From the NCBI GenBank assembly GCA_965370045.1, contig CBDUSI010000001.1:1-64000 (forward strand): 64,000 nt of DNA, given 5' to 3'. This DNA comes from CAZONU01 sp965370045 (GTDB taxonomy: Bacteria > Planctomycetota > SZUA-567 > JAKLDR01). Below the pieces are notes generated by a model. It did no database searches, was not told where the DNA came from, and was given only the letters and a program-made list of their open reading frames with translations. The translations under genes were made by a program, and so were the position numbers. The stretch's first letter is position 1. Every line of letters begins with the position of its first letter. Positions 1-8,534 of the stretch are shown one piece after another.

Positions 1-1005
1 CCTCAGAAGAACGGGGAGAGAAGCTCGCCCGGCCACGCGGCCCAGCGCGGTCGCGGCCTCCCGCCGGCAGGCCGCCGAGCGGTCGGCGGTCAGCGCCGCG
101 GCCAGGCCCGGCTCGGCGGCGGGGTCGGACAGCCGGCCCAGCGAGCGGGCGCACTCCGCGCGCACCCAGCTGCTGGCGTCGGTGCGCAGGGCCTCGGCGA
201 GATAGGATACCGCCGCCAGGCAGTCGCGCCCGGCCAGGCGCTCGGCGGCCGCGCGGCGCGCGGCGGCCACGCCGCTGGTCCGCAGTCGCTCGACCAGTTG
301 GCGGTCAACACGGTCGAGCCGCGGCTCGGGCCGGGGGACCTTGAGCGCCACGCCGGGAACGGTAACCCGCTGGCCGACGCGCAGCTTGAGGGGGTCTATC
401 TTGGGATTGGCCCTGGCGATGCGCCCGGCCTCGCGGCCGTCGCCGTAGTACTTGCGGGCGATGGTGGCGAAGCTCTCCCGCCTGCCGACGACGTGCACCA
501 GGTCCGCCTGGGGACGCTCGGCGAGGAGCTCCGCCCGGCGCCGCTTCCACCAGGGGCCGAAGCGCTTCTCGCTGGCCGGCAGGCGTCGGGCGCAGTCGTC
601 GAGCTCGGCGATGGCCCGGCGCCGAAGGTCCTGGGCCCCGGCCGAGCGGTCCAGCAGCGACAGCTTGAAGACGGCTTCGAACTCCAGCCCCGCCCGGCCA
701 ACTTTCTCGGCGTCCAGCTTCCCCCCGCCGGCGGCCGCCGAGCGGACCTGGGCGGCGGCCAGCCAGAAGCGGGCGCGGATGTTGGCGGGGTCCAGCCGGG
801 CGGCCTCTTGCAGCGCGGAAATCGCCGCGCGCAGACCGTCGGCGGTGCCCAGCTCCAGGCGGAGCCGCCCGATGTCGGCGAGGATCGCCGCGCGGCGCTG
901 GCTCTCCCTCGGTGGCCCGGGTTCAGCGCCGCGGACGCGCCCGGCGAGGGGCGCCAGGCAGGCCAGCAGGAACAGGAACCGGCTGATTCCGTGCAGTTTG
1001 CTCAT
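1..1005 (-). CDS. Secreted LysM-domain protein with HEAT-like C-terminus (partial, runs off left edge)
   Basis: The frame is open from an ATG at 1005 to the first base of the window, so 335 residues are visible and the C-terminus is missing. The N-terminus (MSKLHGISRFLFLLACLAPL) looks like a signal peptide, followed by a helical TPR-like stretch. Residues about 170-218 form a LysM domain with the typical pattern ESFATIARKYYGD, then ARANP and LRVGQRVTVP, which in this family binds peptidoglycan. After it come alanine/arginine-rich helices resembling HEAT repeats (about 225-335). It is probably a periplasmic cell-wall-associated scaffold. It diverges from the gene at 1217, leaving about 210 bp for both promoters. 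No enzymatic motif is visible. Confidence 0.75.
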   Translation of the reverse strand, partial: MSKLHGISRFLFLLACLAPLAGRVRGAEPGPPRESQRRAAILADIGRLRLELGTADGLRAAISALQEAARLDPANIRARFWLAAAQVRSAAAGGGKLDAEKVGRAGLEFEAVFKLSLLDRSAGAQDLRRRAIAELDDCARRLPASEKRFGPWWKRRRAELLAERPQADLVHVVGRRESFATIARKYYGDGREAGRIARANPKIDPLKLRVGQRVTVPGVALKVPRPEPRLDRVDRQLVERLRTSGVAAARRAAAERLAGRDCLAAVSYLAEALRTDASSWVRAECARSLGRLSDPAAEPGLAAALTADRSAACRREAATALGRVAGRASLPVLLR

Positions 1006-1216
1006 CGCTGAATAGGACGTACGGGCCCTGGCATGTGTTCGCCCCTTTTTTTCCCTGGCGTCAAGCCCTGCGAGGCCATGATAGGTCCCCGGCGCCGGGG
1101 TGTCAAGGCGGCCCGAGAGACCCTTTCAAAGCGCTGTGACCCGCTCCCCGGCCGGCGGTAAGTAATGGATTAGAAGAGCCTTGGGGCCGTGACCGGCCCT
1201 CTGTCGGGGGGAAGAC

Positions 1217-2326
1217 ATGCGAACCTGTACCGCTATCCTGGCTGCCGCGCTGCTGGCCGGCGGCCTTGCGGGGGCCGCCCGGGCGGGGGTCAGCGACGAG
1301 GTGGTCATGGCCGGCAGGAAGCCCGGCCGCGACGGCCTGCGCGTATTCGGCCGGATCCGGGAAATCCGAGACGGCAAGGTCTGGGTGATAGTCAACGACG
1401 GGCAGAGCGAGGGGCCCGTCAGCGTGTCGCTCAAGCGCGTCCGGCGCATCGAGTACGACTTCGACGGCCGCCGCGCGGAGCTGCCCGCCGGTGATCATCT
1501 GGCCCGCTACAAGTTCGCGCTCTGGGCGCTGTCCCTGGGACGCAAGGACGAGGCTCGCTTCGACCTGGAGGCGGTGGTCGGCAAGCCCGGGGTGCCCGCC
1601 AAGGCCCGCTTCCTGCTGGCCAAGCTCCAGGAGCAGGCCGGCCGCCTGCGCGAGGCCCTCAAGAACTTCGAGACTTATCTTCTGAAGAACCCCCGGCACA
1701 AGGAAACCCGGAAGGCCATCAAACGCCTGAAGCGCAGGATCAAAGACCTGCCGGTCGAGACGACGCCAGTGGTGACCAAGATAGATCCGCCGGTCGGCCC
1801 CAAGCCGCCGCCGGTCGGCCCCAAGAAGCCCAAGGTCGAGGAGGGCCTGGAGATCTACCGCGGCGGCTGGCGCGCGGTGCCCTGGGGCAACCCCGCGACC
1901 ATCACCCTGATGAAGGACGACAAGACCGGCAACCAGTTCCTGGCCGTGCAGATGAGCGGCAAGGGCCGGGAGTCCAAGACCGGCATCGAGCTGCGGGTCG
2001 GCCGCACCAAGCCGGCGGTGCTCAGCAGCGCCAAGCTGGTGTTCAACGTCTACAATCCCAACAAGAGCACGCTGCCCATCTCGGTGGCCTTCAGCACGGT
2101 GATCAAGGGCAAGTACGGCTACTACGAGGCGCGCACCTCGCGGTTCCGCAAGGGCTGGCACACCATGACGGTGGACCTCAACGGCAAGGACTTCAAGAGC
2201 CGCGAGACCGAGTGGGCCTATCGGACCCCGGTCAAGGGCAAGGACAACCTCAAGGCCGTCATCATCCTGGTCAACACCCGGCGGAAGGCGACCATCTACC
2301 TTGACTATATCAAGTTCAAGAACTAG
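1217..2326 (+). CDS. Secreted TPR protein with C-terminal carbohydrate-binding-like beta-sandwich
   Basis: The 369-residue product has a clear Sec signal peptide (MRTCTAILAAALLAGGLAGA). A short beta-rich segment (residues 40-85, GRIREIRDGKVWVIV) is followed by two or three TPR-like helices (95-165), a proline/lysine linker, and a C-terminal beta-sandwich of about 160 residues. That last domain resembles galactose-binding-like or family CBM folds and matches, by eye, the C-terminal half of the lipoprotein at 7249 (shared pattern: VAF, YYEA/YYES, a tryptophan-led strand, then AVxLxNT/LHTG and a closing IxLD/VLLN strand). No catalytic residues are recognisable. It may bind a polysaccharide or an envelope partner; the function is unknown. 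Confidence 0.85.
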   Translation: MRTCTAILAAALLAGGLAGAARAGVSDEVVMAGRKPGRDGLRVFGRIREIRDGKVWVIVNDGQSEGPVSVSLKRVRRIEYDFDGRRAELPAGDHLARYKFALWALSLGRKDEARFDLEAVVGKPGVPAKARFLLAKLQEQAGRLREALKNFETYLLKNPRHKETRKAIKRLKRRIKDLPVETTPVVTKIDPPVGPKPPPVGPKKPKVEEGLEIYRGGWRAVPWGNPATITLMKDDKTGNQFLAVQMSGKGRESKTGIELRVGRTKPAVLSSAKLVFNVYNPNKSTLPISVAFSTVIKGKYGYYEARTSRFRKGWHTMTVDLNGKDFKSRETEWAYRTPVKGKDNLKAVIILVNTRRKATIYLDYIKFKN

Positions 2327-2367
2327 TATCGCCGGCGCGTGAAGCGGGACGGACGCCCGGGAGCCTG

Positions 2368-3690
2368 ATGGCCAAGACCCCCTACTGGAGGAACTCCGTC
2401 GCCGGCCGCCGCGTCGTGCTGGCCTGCCTGCTGCCCCCCCGGCGCCGGGCGGCGCCCGGTCCGCGGCAGCCCGACGAGGAGGAACCCCTCGCGGAGCTGG
2501 AGCGCCTGGCCGAGAGCGCCGGCGCCGAGAGCGTCGCCCGCCTCGTCCAGAAGCGCGAGCGCCCCACCGGCAGCCGCTACCTGGGCCGCGGCAAGGTCGC
2601 CGAACTCAAGCAGCTGGTGCACTCGGTCAAGGCCGGGGCGGTGATCTTCGACGACAACCTCACCCCGGTGCAGGGCCGCAACCTCGAGAAGGAACTGGGC
2701 TGCCCGACCGTCGACCGCACCGAGCTGATCCTGGACATCTTCGCCACCGGCGCGCGCACCCGTCAGGCCAAGCTTCAAGTGGAGCTGGCCGCCCTGGAGT
2801 ACTTCCTGCCGCGGCTCCGCCGGCGCTGGACCCACCTGGAGCGCCAGACCGGGGGCATCGGCGTGCGCGCCGGCGCCGGCGAGCGCCAGATCGAGGTCGA
2901 CCGCCGCCTGGTCGGCCGGCGCATAAGCGACGTGCGCCGCGAGCTCGGCGCCATCCGCAGCCGGTGCAAGCGGCTGGTGGCCGCGCGCCGCGGCTTCTCG
3001 GTCAGCCTGGTGGGCTACACCAACGCCGGCAAGAGTACCCTGATGCGCGCGCTCACCGGCGCGGAGGTGCTCGTCGAGGACCGGCTGTTCGCGACCCTGG
3101 ACACCCGCACCCGCGAGTTCAAGCTCGGCGGCGGACTGAGCACGCTCTTGAGCGACACCATCGGCTTCGTGCGCCGGCTGCCCCACGACCTGGTAGAGTC
3201 CTTCAGCGCCACGCTGGAGGAGACCCGCAGCGCGGACCTGATACTCCACGTGGTGGACCTCTCCTCGCGGACCTGGCGCCAGGAGATGGACACCGTCGCC
3301 GAGGTGCTGAAGGAACTCGGCGCCGCGGAAGTCCCCGTGCAGGTGGTCTTCAACAAGATCGACCTGGTGACCGAGCCGTCCCTGCTGCGCCGCGCGGGGA
3401 CCGACTTCCCCGGCTCGGCGGCGGTCTCCGCATTGAGACGCGGGGGCCTCGACGATCTGAAAGAGATCATCACCGCGCGCATGCTCGCCGGCGCCGAGGA
3501 GGTCGAGCTGCTCCTGGCCCAGCCCGACGGCAGGGCCACCGCCTACCTCCAGTGTCACGGGCGCGTGCTCGAACGCCAGCCGGAGGGAGCTTCGATGCGC
3601 GTGCGCGCGCGGGTCATCTCCGCGCACCTGGGCGGGCTCAAGCGCATGCCGGGTGTCACCATACTGGCCAGGGGTAACCTGCCGGTGTAG
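2368..3690 (+). CDS. hflX: Ribosome-associated GTPase HflX
   Basis: The 440-residue protein has the usual HflX length and layout: an N-terminal HflX domain (about 20-195, with the conserved DNLTPVQGRNLEKELG and DRTELILDIFA), a basic linker, then a TRAFAC GTPase domain. G1 is GYTNAGKST, G3 is DTIGF and G4 is NKID, and the downstream HDLVESFSATLEE motif is characteristic of the family. HflX splits stalled or heat-damaged 70S/50S ribosomes in a GTP-dependent way. The gene starts about 40 bp after the preceding stop and stands as a single housekeeping gene; the non-coding stretch after it probably holds its transcription end. Confidence 0.97.
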   Translation: MAKTPYWRNSVAGRRVVLACLLPPRRRAAPGPRQPDEEEPLAELERLAESAGAESVARLVQKRERPTGSRYLGRGKVAELKQLVHSVKAGAVIFDDNLTPVQGRNLEKELGCPTVDRTELILDIFATGARTRQAKLQVELAALEYFLPRLRRRWTHLERQTGGIGVRAGAGERQIEVDRRLVGRRISDVRRELGAIRSRCKRLVAARRGFSVSLVGYTNAGKSTLMRALTGAEVLVEDRLFATLDTRTREFKLGGGLSTLLSDTIGFVRRLPHDLVESFSATLEETRSADLILHVVDLSSRTWRQEMDTVAEVLKELGAAEVPVQVVFNKIDLVTEPSLLRRAGTDFPGSAAVSALRRGGLDDLKEIITARMLAGAEEVELLLAQPDGRATAYLQCHGRVLERQPEGASMRVRARVISAHLGGLKRMPGVTILARGNLPV

Positions 3691-3839
3691 CGCATCAGGA
3701 CGTTCGGGCCACCTATGCCCGAGGTGCAGAACGACCGATAATCTCGAACTGCGGCCCAAGCCGTCCACTTGTCCCTGCACATAAGGGCCTGATTCACAAA
3801 CGCTTATGCGCCCGGAGCGAAAAGCGCTCCCGTAACCCC
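3691..3839. other. Non-coding stretch after hflX
   Basis: No gene is supported here. Two short hairpins are visible: TCGGGC with GCCCGA around a 7-nt loop just after the hflX stop, and GGAGCG with CGCTCC around AAAAG near 3815. Neither is followed by a T-run, so if they end hflX transcription they would do so weakly or with Rho. Confidence 0.4.
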
Positions 3840-4017
3840 TTGACAAATGGCTCGTTGCGCGCCAAACTGTAGTTGGTAGGGACTCAGGGAGAGTCCGGAA
3901 ACTGACGGAAGGGATTCCGCGGCGGAGAAAGTCTAAAAAAAAGCCCGCACCCGGTCGACCGTGGGTAACGTTCGCGGCGTGTCCACGGCCAACTGTCCAC
4001 AGTGCGGGGCTTTTTTC
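3840..4017 (+). ncRNA. Candidate structured non-coding RNA or leader ending in a terminator-like stem
   Basis: TTGACA at 3840-3845 is followed after 17 nt by CAAACT, a weak -10 that keeps the two most conserved bases. Downstream lie a 6-bp hairpin (GGACTC/GAGTCC) and a long nested stem: AAAAAAGCCCGCAC at about 3938-3951 pairs with GTGCGGGGCTTTTTT at about 4002-4016 (one bulge), enclosing CCGTGG/CCACGG. The outer stem has an A-run on one side and a T-run on the other, so it could terminate transcription both ways. An RNA of about 140 nt, or an attenuator ahead of the operon at 4229, would fit. No known RNA family was recognised. Confidence 0.3.
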
Positions 4018-4228
4018 TTTGCGAATCCTGTCTTGTGGCAGTCCGTTGTTGTTGTTATCGGACGTGCCACGCCATTCCGAGCCAGTCTCCGACCAACCCT
4101 GAGCGGCGTCTGCTTTGGTATCGGCCGCGCCGGCCGGTGCTTTAGCAGGAAAACCAGGGATTCCGCCCGTCACCTGAGCGGGCGGAACGGAGCGGTCCCC
4201 CCGGGGGATCGCGGGAAAGGAGACCGAA

Positions 4229-4465
4229 ATGGCTATCAGTTCCGCACCCCGTGCCAACGGCCCCATGGGCAACATCGGCAAGGTCGCGAAGGGCAACACC
4301 CAGAAGGCCCAGCAGAAGCGCCTGAAGCCCGACCGGAAAGTCGAGAAGCAGCAAGTCCGGGAGGCCCGGCCCTCGCGCCGCGCGCAGGAAGATGCCGCCA
4401 CCGAGCGCGCCCGCGCCCGCCGCGCCCAGGAGAGACGCGGCAGTAAGCTGGACGTCAAGGCCTGA
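4229..4465 (+). CDS. Small basic protein, first gene of the fliD operon
   Basis: A 78-residue, highly basic and alanine/glutamine-rich protein without a signal peptide. The start is supported by a strong ribosome binding site (AAAGGAG, 7 nt before ATG). The C-terminal half is predicted to be one long charged helix (RRAQEDAATERARARRAQER). It is followed after 26 bp by the gene at 4492 and then by fliD, all with good Shine-Dalgarno sequences, so the three form an operon. By position it may act in export or assembly of the FliD-like protein, but no family was recognised. Confidence 0.65.
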   Translation: MAISSAPRANGPMGNIGKVAKGNTQKAQQKRLKPDRKVEKQQVREARPSRRAQEDAATERARARRAQERRGSKLDVKA

Positions 4466-4491
4466 CCGGCCCGCTAGAAGGGGAGAACATC

Positions 4492-5178
4492 ATGGCAGAC
4501 TTGCTGAGCCTGCGAGGACTGATCGCCGCGGGCACCCGAGCGACCGGGCAGAGCCCCGTGGGGCAAGCCCAGGCCGCCCAGCGCTCCGAGGCCATCACCG
4601 GAGGGGCGGACGCTTCGCCGGCGGCGGCCGACACGGTCGAAGTGCGCGCGACGGGCGTCCCGCTGGCACTGCCCAGCGAACAGGCCGAGCTTCGTCAAAG
4701 CGCTATCACTTCCCATGATGCCCGGGCCGGCGCTCTGGGCCGGGTGGCGGAAGGGTTGACCGACCTCCTGGCCGGGGTGCGAGAAGAACGCCCCGGCGCC
4801 CTCGCCGAGTTCCGCGAGGGGGTTGACGCCCTGGGCGGATTGGGCGACACCGGCCCCAACCTGGCCAAGCTGCTCCTTCGTGTGGAGCCCAGCGCGGCCC
4901 AGGCGATAGATCCCGGCCTGGTCGAAACCGCCCAGGTCGAGACGGAGAACGCCCTGGCCGCCACCTACGGCGAGGTGGCCCTTGAACGCCGGGGGCTTTC
5001 GGTGGCGCTGGTCACCGCGGAGAACGAAGCGGCCTCGCGCGTCGAGTTCGAACAGCTGGACCGCGCCGCCGAGCTCCTCCGCCGGCAGGAAGAGGCGGGC
5101 CAGCCCGCCGGGCTGCTGGAAGCCTTCCGGGGACCGGTGGCCGGCAGCACGCGGATCGTTGAACTACTGCTGACCTAA
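4492..5178 (+). CDS. Helical protein of unknown function upstream of fliD
   Basis: A 228-residue protein with an AGGGGAGA ribosome binding site. The first 70 residues are alanine/glycine-rich and probably disordered. From about residue 75 the sequence is strongly helical with heptad-like spacing (AGALGRVAEGLTDLLAG, then FEQLDRAAELLRRQEEAG), which recalls the helical D0/D1 parts of secreted axial proteins or a chaperone. There are no cysteines, membrane segments or signal peptide. Its place directly before fliD suggests a filament-related role such as a junction protein or export chaperone; this is inference from context only. Confidence 0.7.
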   Translation: MADLLSLRGLIAAGTRATGQSPVGQAQAAQRSEAITGGADASPAAADTVEVRATGVPLALPSEQAELRQSAITSHDARAGALGRVAEGLTDLLAGVREERPGALAEFREGVDALGGLGDTGPNLAKLLLRVEPSAAQAIDPGLVETAQVETENALAATYGEVALERRGLSVALVTAENEAASRVEFEQLDRAAELLRRQEEAGQPAGLLEAFRGPVAGSTRIVELLLT

Positions 5179-5217
5179 GCGAAGAAACCTTCGCCTTCGT
5201 TCCAGGGAGGGACGGGC

Positions 5218-7152
5218 GTGAACGCACTGCAGGGCACATTGCCTGGGAGCCTGACCCGCGCTTTCGAACGGGCCGTCGAGGCCCGCGTCGCGCGCCGTCA
5301 GGGGACCGCGCCGAAGCCTGAGCCCATGCCGGTCACCAAGCCGGTGGGCGAGAGCGGCGCGGTGGTCCGCTCCGTCGGCCGGCACAACAGCTTCCTGCGC
5401 ATGTTCATGCTGGAAAGCAGCCACCTGGCCGCCCAGCTCCGCCAGGCCGGGGGGCGGCACCGCGTTATCGGGCAGGACGTGTCCCTCAAGGTGATGATCC
5501 TGCCCGGCGGCTCGCCGGTGGCGGTGGCCGGCAGCGCCAGCACCGATTACCGCGCGGCCGACGGCAAGCGGGGCACGCTGCGCGAGCTGGCCTACGTGTC
5601 GTTTCTGCGCAGGTTCATCACCGGCTCGGCGGCGCTGGCCTCCGGGGCCGGAACGCAGACGGCCCCGCCGGTGATGCGCAACACCGACTCGCTGCTCTCA
5701 GCGGTGCAGGTCATCCGCGACCGGCGCCTGGTGGGCCGCCTCTCGTCGGACCCGCTGGTGGGCCTCTTGCGCTCGGTCTCCCCGCGCGCGCTGGGGCCGA
5801 TGGTCGAGGCCCTGGGCCAGATCGGCGGGGCCCTGGCCGGGCTGGAGATGGCCTTCGGGCGCCTGGCCCGGCGGGAGACCTTCACGGAAGTAAGCGCGAC
5901 CAGCTCCTCGCCGCTCTTCCTCGACGCCCGGGCCCGTTCCGGCGCGGCGGAGGGCAGTTACCGGGTCGAGGTGCTTCAGGCCGCGCGCGGGCAGGTCGTC
6001 GAGTCGGACGCGGTGGCCTCCGGGGCCATGAATCTCGCCGGGTCGTTCAGTCTGAACGGGACCGAAGTGGAGGTCGAGGCCGGCGACGCGCTCTTTGACC
6101 TGGTCGCCAAGATCAACCGCGGCGAGGACGCCAACGGCAACGGGCAGCTCGACGCCGGCGAGGACACCGACGGGAACTTCCGCCTGGACGGCGGGTCGGG
6201 CGAGCACGGGGTGCACGCCAGCTTCTTCGGAGACCGCCTGGAACTCCGCCAGGCCGACGCCGCGCGCGGCGATATCCAGGTGGAGGACAACGACGGCGTG
6301 CTTCAGGCCATCGGCATGGTCGAGCCCGACGCGCTCGGCCCGCTGAACTTCAGCAATGAAATCAGCGCCGCGCAGGAGGCTACAATTCGCGTTGACGGCG
6401 AGACCTTCCGCTCGGCCTCGGGCCTCTTCGAGGACGCGGTGCCCGGCGTAACCCTGGAGGTGCGCGGCGCGGCGGCGCGGCCGGTCACCGTCAACGTGCG
6501 CGGCGATGCTTCCGGGGCGCTGAACGCGCTGAGAAGCGCGGTGGGCGAGTTCAACTCCGCCATTCGCACCATGAACGACCTGCTGGGCGTCGGGGGCGGC
6601 CTACTGGAGCGCGACCCGGCGGCCACCCGGGTGCGCGCCGAGCTGGTCGGCGCGGTCCTCGCGCCCGTGGCCGGGGGCCCCGAGGACCTCGACGAGTCGA
6701 CGGAGGCCGGGCTGGGCCGCGCCGTGCGCGGCCGGGCGGGCATCAGCCAGGCGCAGCTGGCCGCCGCCGCCCGACGCCAGCGCCTGGGGTCCGCCGGCGG
6801 CGACCTCAGCGGCGCCGGAGGCGTGCCCACGGTCTACAACGTGCTCGGTGGGCTGGGCATCGTGGCCGCCGATGACGACACCCTGGAGATCGACGAGGAG
6901 CGCTTCAGCAAGGTGCTGGCCGAGCGCGCGGGCGCGGTGGCCGACCTCTTCACCCGCGCTGATGAGGGCATCGCCGCCCGCGTACTGGCCCGCCTGGAGA
7001 CGGCGCTGGGCGGCTCGGGGCTGCTGGAGCTGCGCCGACGGGCCATCGAGTCGCTGGCCGGGCGGGGCCTCGGCCGGGAGTTCGCCAGCTCTCTGGGCCA
7101 GTCCCAGCGCGCGCGGCTCCTGGCCGGGGTGCTGCCTGCGGCCGGCGGGTGA
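5218..7152 (+). CDS. fliD: FliD-like flagellar hook-associated (filament cap) protein
   Basis: The 644-residue protein starts at GTG behind GGGAGGGAC. The first 210 residues do not look like canonical FliD and may be lineage-specific. From about residue 220 the pattern is that of FliD: strands resembling YRVEVLQAARGQVV, a middle domain, IRVDGETF followed by VPGVTLEVRG, then the helical segment ALNALRSAVGEFNSAIRTMN, and near the C-terminus LGGLGIVAADDDTLEIDEER with VADLF, typical of FliD_C. The protein would cap the growing flagellar filament. Residues about 302-327 hold an acidic insertion with two EF-hand/dockerin-like Asx loops (DANGNGQLD and DTDGNFRLD), suggesting Ca2+ binding. No other structural flagellar gene lies in the window. 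Confidence 0.82.
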   Translation: MNALQGTLPGSLTRAFERAVEARVARRQGTAPKPEPMPVTKPVGESGAVVRSVGRHNSFLRMFMLESSHLAAQLRQAGGRHRVIGQDVSLKVMILPGGSPVAVAGSASTDYRAADGKRGTLRELAYVSFLRRFITGSAALASGAGTQTAPPVMRNTDSLLSAVQVIRDRRLVGRLSSDPLVGLLRSVSPRALGPMVEALGQIGGALAGLEMAFGRLARRETFTEVSATSSSPLFLDARARSGAAEGSYRVEVLQAARGQVVESDAVASGAMNLAGSFSLNGTEVEVEAGDALFDLVAKINRGEDANGNGQLDAGEDTDGNFRLDGGSGEHGVHASFFGDRLELRQADAARGDIQVEDNDGVLQAIGMVEPDALGPLNFSNEISAAQEATIRVDGETFRSASGLFEDAVPGVTLEVRGAAARPVTVNVRGDASGALNALRSAVGEFNSAIRTMNDLLGVGGGLLERDPAATRVRAELVGAVLAPVAGGPEDLDESTEAGLGRAVRGRAGISQAQLAAAARRQRLGSAGGDLSGAGGVPTVYNVLGGLGIVAADDDTLEIDEERFSKVLAERAGAVADLFTRADEGIAARVLARLETALGGSGLLELRRRAIESLAGRGLGREFASSLGQSQRARLLAGVLPAAGG

Positions 7153-7248
7153 CCGGCCGGGCGCCCGCGCGGTTCTTCTAAGAGAGACCGGAGGGTTCCG
7201 CCGGGAATCCGGGGGCAGATCCGGGAAGGTTGTCTCAAGAGGGGGTGT

Positions 7249-8139
7249 GTGATGCTCAGTCGTTTTCGCCTCGCGGCGCTGCTTGCCGCTTCGCTGTCAC
7301 TGCTTCTGGCCGCCGGCTGCGGCCCCAAGGGAGGGGACGGTTCCGGCGGGCCGGCAAAGGTCAAGAAGCCGCCGACGGGCAACGGCAAGCCGGTCAAGCC
7401 CACGGAGCGGCCCAAGCAGACCAAGTTCCAGCGCGTGCTCTACGACTACGTCAACGGCAGGATTCCCCGCACGCCGGCCAAGAAGGACGGCCTGGAGGAG
7501 GAGTCCGGCTGGAAGACCGCGCGCTGGGAGGACCCGGCCCTCTGCAAGCAGTTCACCGACAAGAAGAAAGGCCGGACCCTGATGTACCTGGCCACCGGCG
7601 GCGGCAAGAAGGGCAAGTGCGCCGCGGTGCTCACCAGGGACCTCTCCCTGGCACCCAAGGGCGCGCTGCGCCTGGCGGCCTACAACGCCAGCAACGTAAG
7701 CGTCAAGGTCGGGGTGGCCTTCTGGTTCTCGGGGAGCTGGGTCTACTACGAAAGCGTTCCCCAGGCGCTGCCGCCCGGCAAGTGGAAGACGCTCAGCTTC
7801 GACCTGGCCGCGGGCACCTACAAGACGGCCAGCAGCAAGTGGAAACACTCCTCCTCGCTGTGGAAGCGGGCGCAGACCAAGCAGCTGGCCGTGCTGCTGC
7901 ACACCGGGGGCCAGCCCGCACGCGTGCTGCTCAACGGCCTGACCGTGGACCGCGGCCCCAAGCCCGAACCAAAGCCGAAACCGAAGCCGAAACCGAAGCC
8001 CAAACCCAAGCTGAAGCCAAACGAACACAAGGCCGAGCCCGCGAAGCCAAAGACCAACCCCAAGAAGGCGCCGCCGGAGCCGAAGAACAAAAAGCCCGCC
8101 AAGACGCCCGACCCTACCAGCACGCAGCTCACGCCCTGA
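7249..8139 (+). CDS. Lipoprotein with beta-sandwich domain and PK-rich tail
   Basis: A 296-residue lipoprotein: a signal peptide ends in a lipobox LLAAGC with the acylated cysteine at residue 24. After a lysine/proline-rich spacer comes a beta-sandwich (about 80-235) that matches the C-terminal domain of the secreted protein at 1217, including an aromatic YYES strand and a final VLLHTGG segment. The C-terminus is low-complexity (EPKPKPKPKP-type, about 237-296), like wall- or peptidoglycan-spanning linkers. The ribosome binding site is AGAGGGGG. The likely location is the outer membrane inner leaflet; the ligand is unknown. Confidence 0.82.
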   Translation: MMLSRFRLAALLAASLSLLLAAGCGPKGGDGSGGPAKVKKPPTGNGKPVKPTERPKQTKFQRVLYDYVNGRIPRTPAKKDGLEEESGWKTARWEDPALCKQFTDKKKGRTLMYLATGGGKKGKCAAVLTRDLSLAPKGALRLAAYNASNVSVKVGVAFWFSGSWVYYESVPQALPPGKWKTLSFDLAAGTYKTASSKWKHSSSLWKRAQTKQLAVLLHTGGQPARVLLNGLTVDRGPKPEPKPKPKPKPKPKPKLKPNEHKAEPAKPKTNPKKAPPEPKNKKPAKTPDPTSTQLTP

Positions 8140-8153
8140 CGCGGACCGGGAAG

Positions 8154-8348
8154 TCAGCTCAGGCGGCCATGCTTGCCGGAGCGCGGCTGCCGTGCCGCGC
8201 CCCGGCACTTGAAGCATTTGCAATAAACACGCGCGTCACTCTCGACGCCGCAGACGGACCGGACCTCCAGCAGGCGCTTGCACAGGGCGCAAAACACGTA
8301 TATCCGTCCAACCTTCGCTGGTTCCTCACCCAGGTCCGCCCGCCGCAC
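8154..8348 (-). CDS. Small cysteine-rich (zinc-ribbon-like) protein
   Basis: A 64-residue product from a GTG at 8348, preceded by a GGGGG run 11 nt upstream. Cysteines are arranged as CALC at 20-23, C33, then CKCFKC at 43-48, which could coordinate one zinc ion. It is the third gene of a minus-strand cluster (8983 to 8154) whose first member is also a zinc-ribbon protein. Nothing else is recognisable. The shortness and GTG start keep confidence moderate. Confidence 0.45.
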   Translation of the reverse strand: MRRADLGEEPAKVGRIYVFCALCKRLLEVRSVCGVESDARVYCKCFKCRGAARQPRSGKHGRLS

Positions 8349-8363
8349 AGCGATGCCGGCCCC

Positions 8364-8534
8364 CTACCCGCCGCCCAGAGCCTGAGCCATTGAAATCACA
8401 CGCGACCAGAGCCAGTCAAGGGGGCCGGTCTCGTTGGCGCGGCACCACTCGCAAAAGGCGAACAGGAAGCACAGGATCGAGACGCCTCCTCCCAGGCAGA
8501 AGGGCACCGCCCAGAAGCGCTTTCCGTGTCTCAC
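8364..8534 (-). CDS. 56-residue single-span membrane protein
   Basis: The GTG at 8534 overlaps the TGA stop of the zinc-ribbon gene upstream (GTGA overlap), with GGGCGGGA just before it, a typical translationally coupled start. Residues about 6-26 (FWAVPFCLGGGVSILCFLFA) form one transmembrane helix, followed by CEWC and a short amphipathic end. The overlap, spacing and membrane span support a real small gene. The function is unknown; it probably works with the two cysteine-rich neighbours. Confidence 0.5.
   Translation of the reverse strand: MRHGKRFWAVPFCLGGGVSILCFLFAFCEWCRANETGPLDWLWSRVISMAQALGGG

Noticed and set aside
3990..4228. Sigma-54 or sigma-28 promoter for the fliD operon
   Set aside because: A TGGCACG-like string occurs only on the minus strand without a matching -12, and no good GCCGATAA on the plus strand.
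2323..4458. 711-codon minus-strand frame over hflX
   Set aside because: Antisense to hflX and without any recognisable domain.
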